DNA of 64,000 bases from Lachnospiraceae bacterium KH1T2 (GTDB lineage: Bacteria > Bacillota > Clostridia > Lachnospirales > Lachnospiraceae): contig FOSY01000008.1 in assembly GCA_900114405.1 (NCBI GenBank), forward strand, positions 1 through 64,000, read 5' to 3'. A program made the position numbers and the translations under genes. Each line of letters starts with the position of its first letter. The first letter of the stretch is position 1. The notes below the pieces were generated by a model that was not told the DNA's origin, did no database searches, and was given only the letters and a program-made list of their open reading frames with translations. Positions 63,440-64,000 of the stretch are shown piece by piece.

Positions 63440-64000
63440 ATGATCGCAGCTAACAATGTAACTTACAGAGTCGGCAAAAAGGCTCTTTTTGAAGAAGTTA
63501 ATATTAAATTCACAGAAGGAAACTGCTACGGTCTGATCGGAGCTAACGGAGCTGGTAAGTCAACTTTCCTGAAGATTCTTTCAGGTCAGCTTGAAACTAC
63601 ATCCGGCGAGATTGCAATCACTCCTGGTCAGCGTCTTTCATTCCTTGAGCAGGACCACTTCAAATATGATGAGTACCCTGTTCTTGACACAGTTATTGCT
63701 GGTAACCAGCGCCTTTATGACATCATGAAGGAGAAGGATGCCATCTATGCCAAGGAAGACTTCACTGACGAAGACGGAATCCGTGCTTCTGAGCTTGAAG
63801 GCGAGTTTGCTGAAATGAACGGATGGGAAGCTGAAAGTGATGCCGAAACTCTACTTAATGGACTTGGTATCGCGACTGAATTCCATCACGAGCTCATGAA
63901 AAATCTCGATGGTTCTATGAAGGTTAAGGTTCTTCTTGCACGTGCGCTTTTCGGAAACCCTGATATCCTTCTTCTCGACGAGCCTACTAACCACCTTGAT
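63440..64000 (+). CDS. ABC-F family ATPase, 5' part (cut by window end)
   Basis: The first 187 codons of an ABC-F protein, running off the window. Walker A is IGANGAGKST; the signature region reads LDGSMKVKVLLARALFGNP and Walker B LLLDEPTNHLD, as in the YkpA/YbiT group. There are no transmembrane segments. These proteins act on ribosomes (translation factors) rather than as transporters. The ATG has AAAGGA upstream. The linker and second ATPase domain are not seen. Confidence 0.93.
   Translation, partial: MIAANNVTYRVGKKALFEEVNIKFTEGNCYGLIGANGAGKSTFLKILSGQLETTSGEIAITPGQRLSFLEQDHFKYDEYPVLDTVIAGNQRLYDIMKEKDAIYAKEDFTDEDGIRASELEGEFAEMNGWEAESDAETLLNGLGIATEFHHELMKNLDGSMKVKVLLARALFGNPDILLLDEPTNHLD

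Overview
The window is a low-to-moderate GC, gene-dense stretch of a Firmicutes chromosome, most likely a member of the Lachnospiraceae or a close clostridial relative. The evidence is the asp23-nusB-xseA-xseB-ispA-dxs-tlyA-nadK-argR-recN order, FabK as the enoyl reductase beside a fused AccD-AccA protein, an FMN riboswitch ahead of ribDE-BA-H, DegV and ABC-F paralogues, SD-rich translation starts with frequent TTG/GTG codons, and sigma-A type promoters (TTGACA/TATAAT). This assignment is inferred from gene content, not from a marker-gene comparison. There is no prophage, insertion sequence, CRISPR array or rRNA; the region is mostly core metabolism and information processing.

Layout. 1-6 kb: tRNA-Gly(GCC), nicotinate phosphoribosyltransferase, an independent ~420-nt transcription unit with no intact gene, a DegV lipid-binding protein, and an SGNH/MBOAT O-acylation pair. 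6-17.6 kb: glyA and a PAP2 protein, then a long minus-strand operon reading comEA, response regulator, sensor kinase, GerMN lipoprotein, comEC, a pentapeptide-repeat surface protein, holA, a DUF1653 protein and a GT2 glycosyltransferase, ending at a strong terminator. 17.7-23.9 kb: arginine biosynthesis (GNAT-argJ-argB-argD divergent from argG) with a cluster of ARG-box-like operators; the argR gene lies further on at 36.8 kb. 23.9-31.4 kb: a second DegV, an unknown protein, an S1-domain protein, a DUF3810 metalloprotease-like protein, and the riboflavin operon behind its FMN riboswitch. 31.4-43.9 kb: a small unknown protein, RqcH, then a single-promoter operon from asp23 through recN to glgA. 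44-54.4 kb: a transglutaminase lipoprotein, prfC, and the type II fatty-acid synthesis cluster fabK-D-G-F-Z-accDA-fabH. 54.4-60.4 kb: rel-MBL hydrolase-hisS-aspS-unknown, with their own strong promoter and reading toward the fab genes. 60.5-64 kb: thyA overlapping a membrane GGDEF/EAL protein with degenerate motifs, and the start of an ABC-F ATPase cut by the window end.

How the genes fit together. Arginine synthesis is probably repressed by the ArgR encoded here. Riboflavin synthesis is controlled by FMN at transcription termination. The rel/hisS/aspS/fab stretch links stringent-response signalling, aminoacylation and lipid synthesis in one direction of transcription. The regulator-kinase-GerMN lipoprotein trio next to comEA/comEC resembles the actinobacterial MtrA-MtrB-LpqB arrangement and is the most interesting protein-coding context. 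The least explained DNA is the promoter-to-terminator unit at about 1848-2307. I did not find a clear, wholly new multi-gene system.
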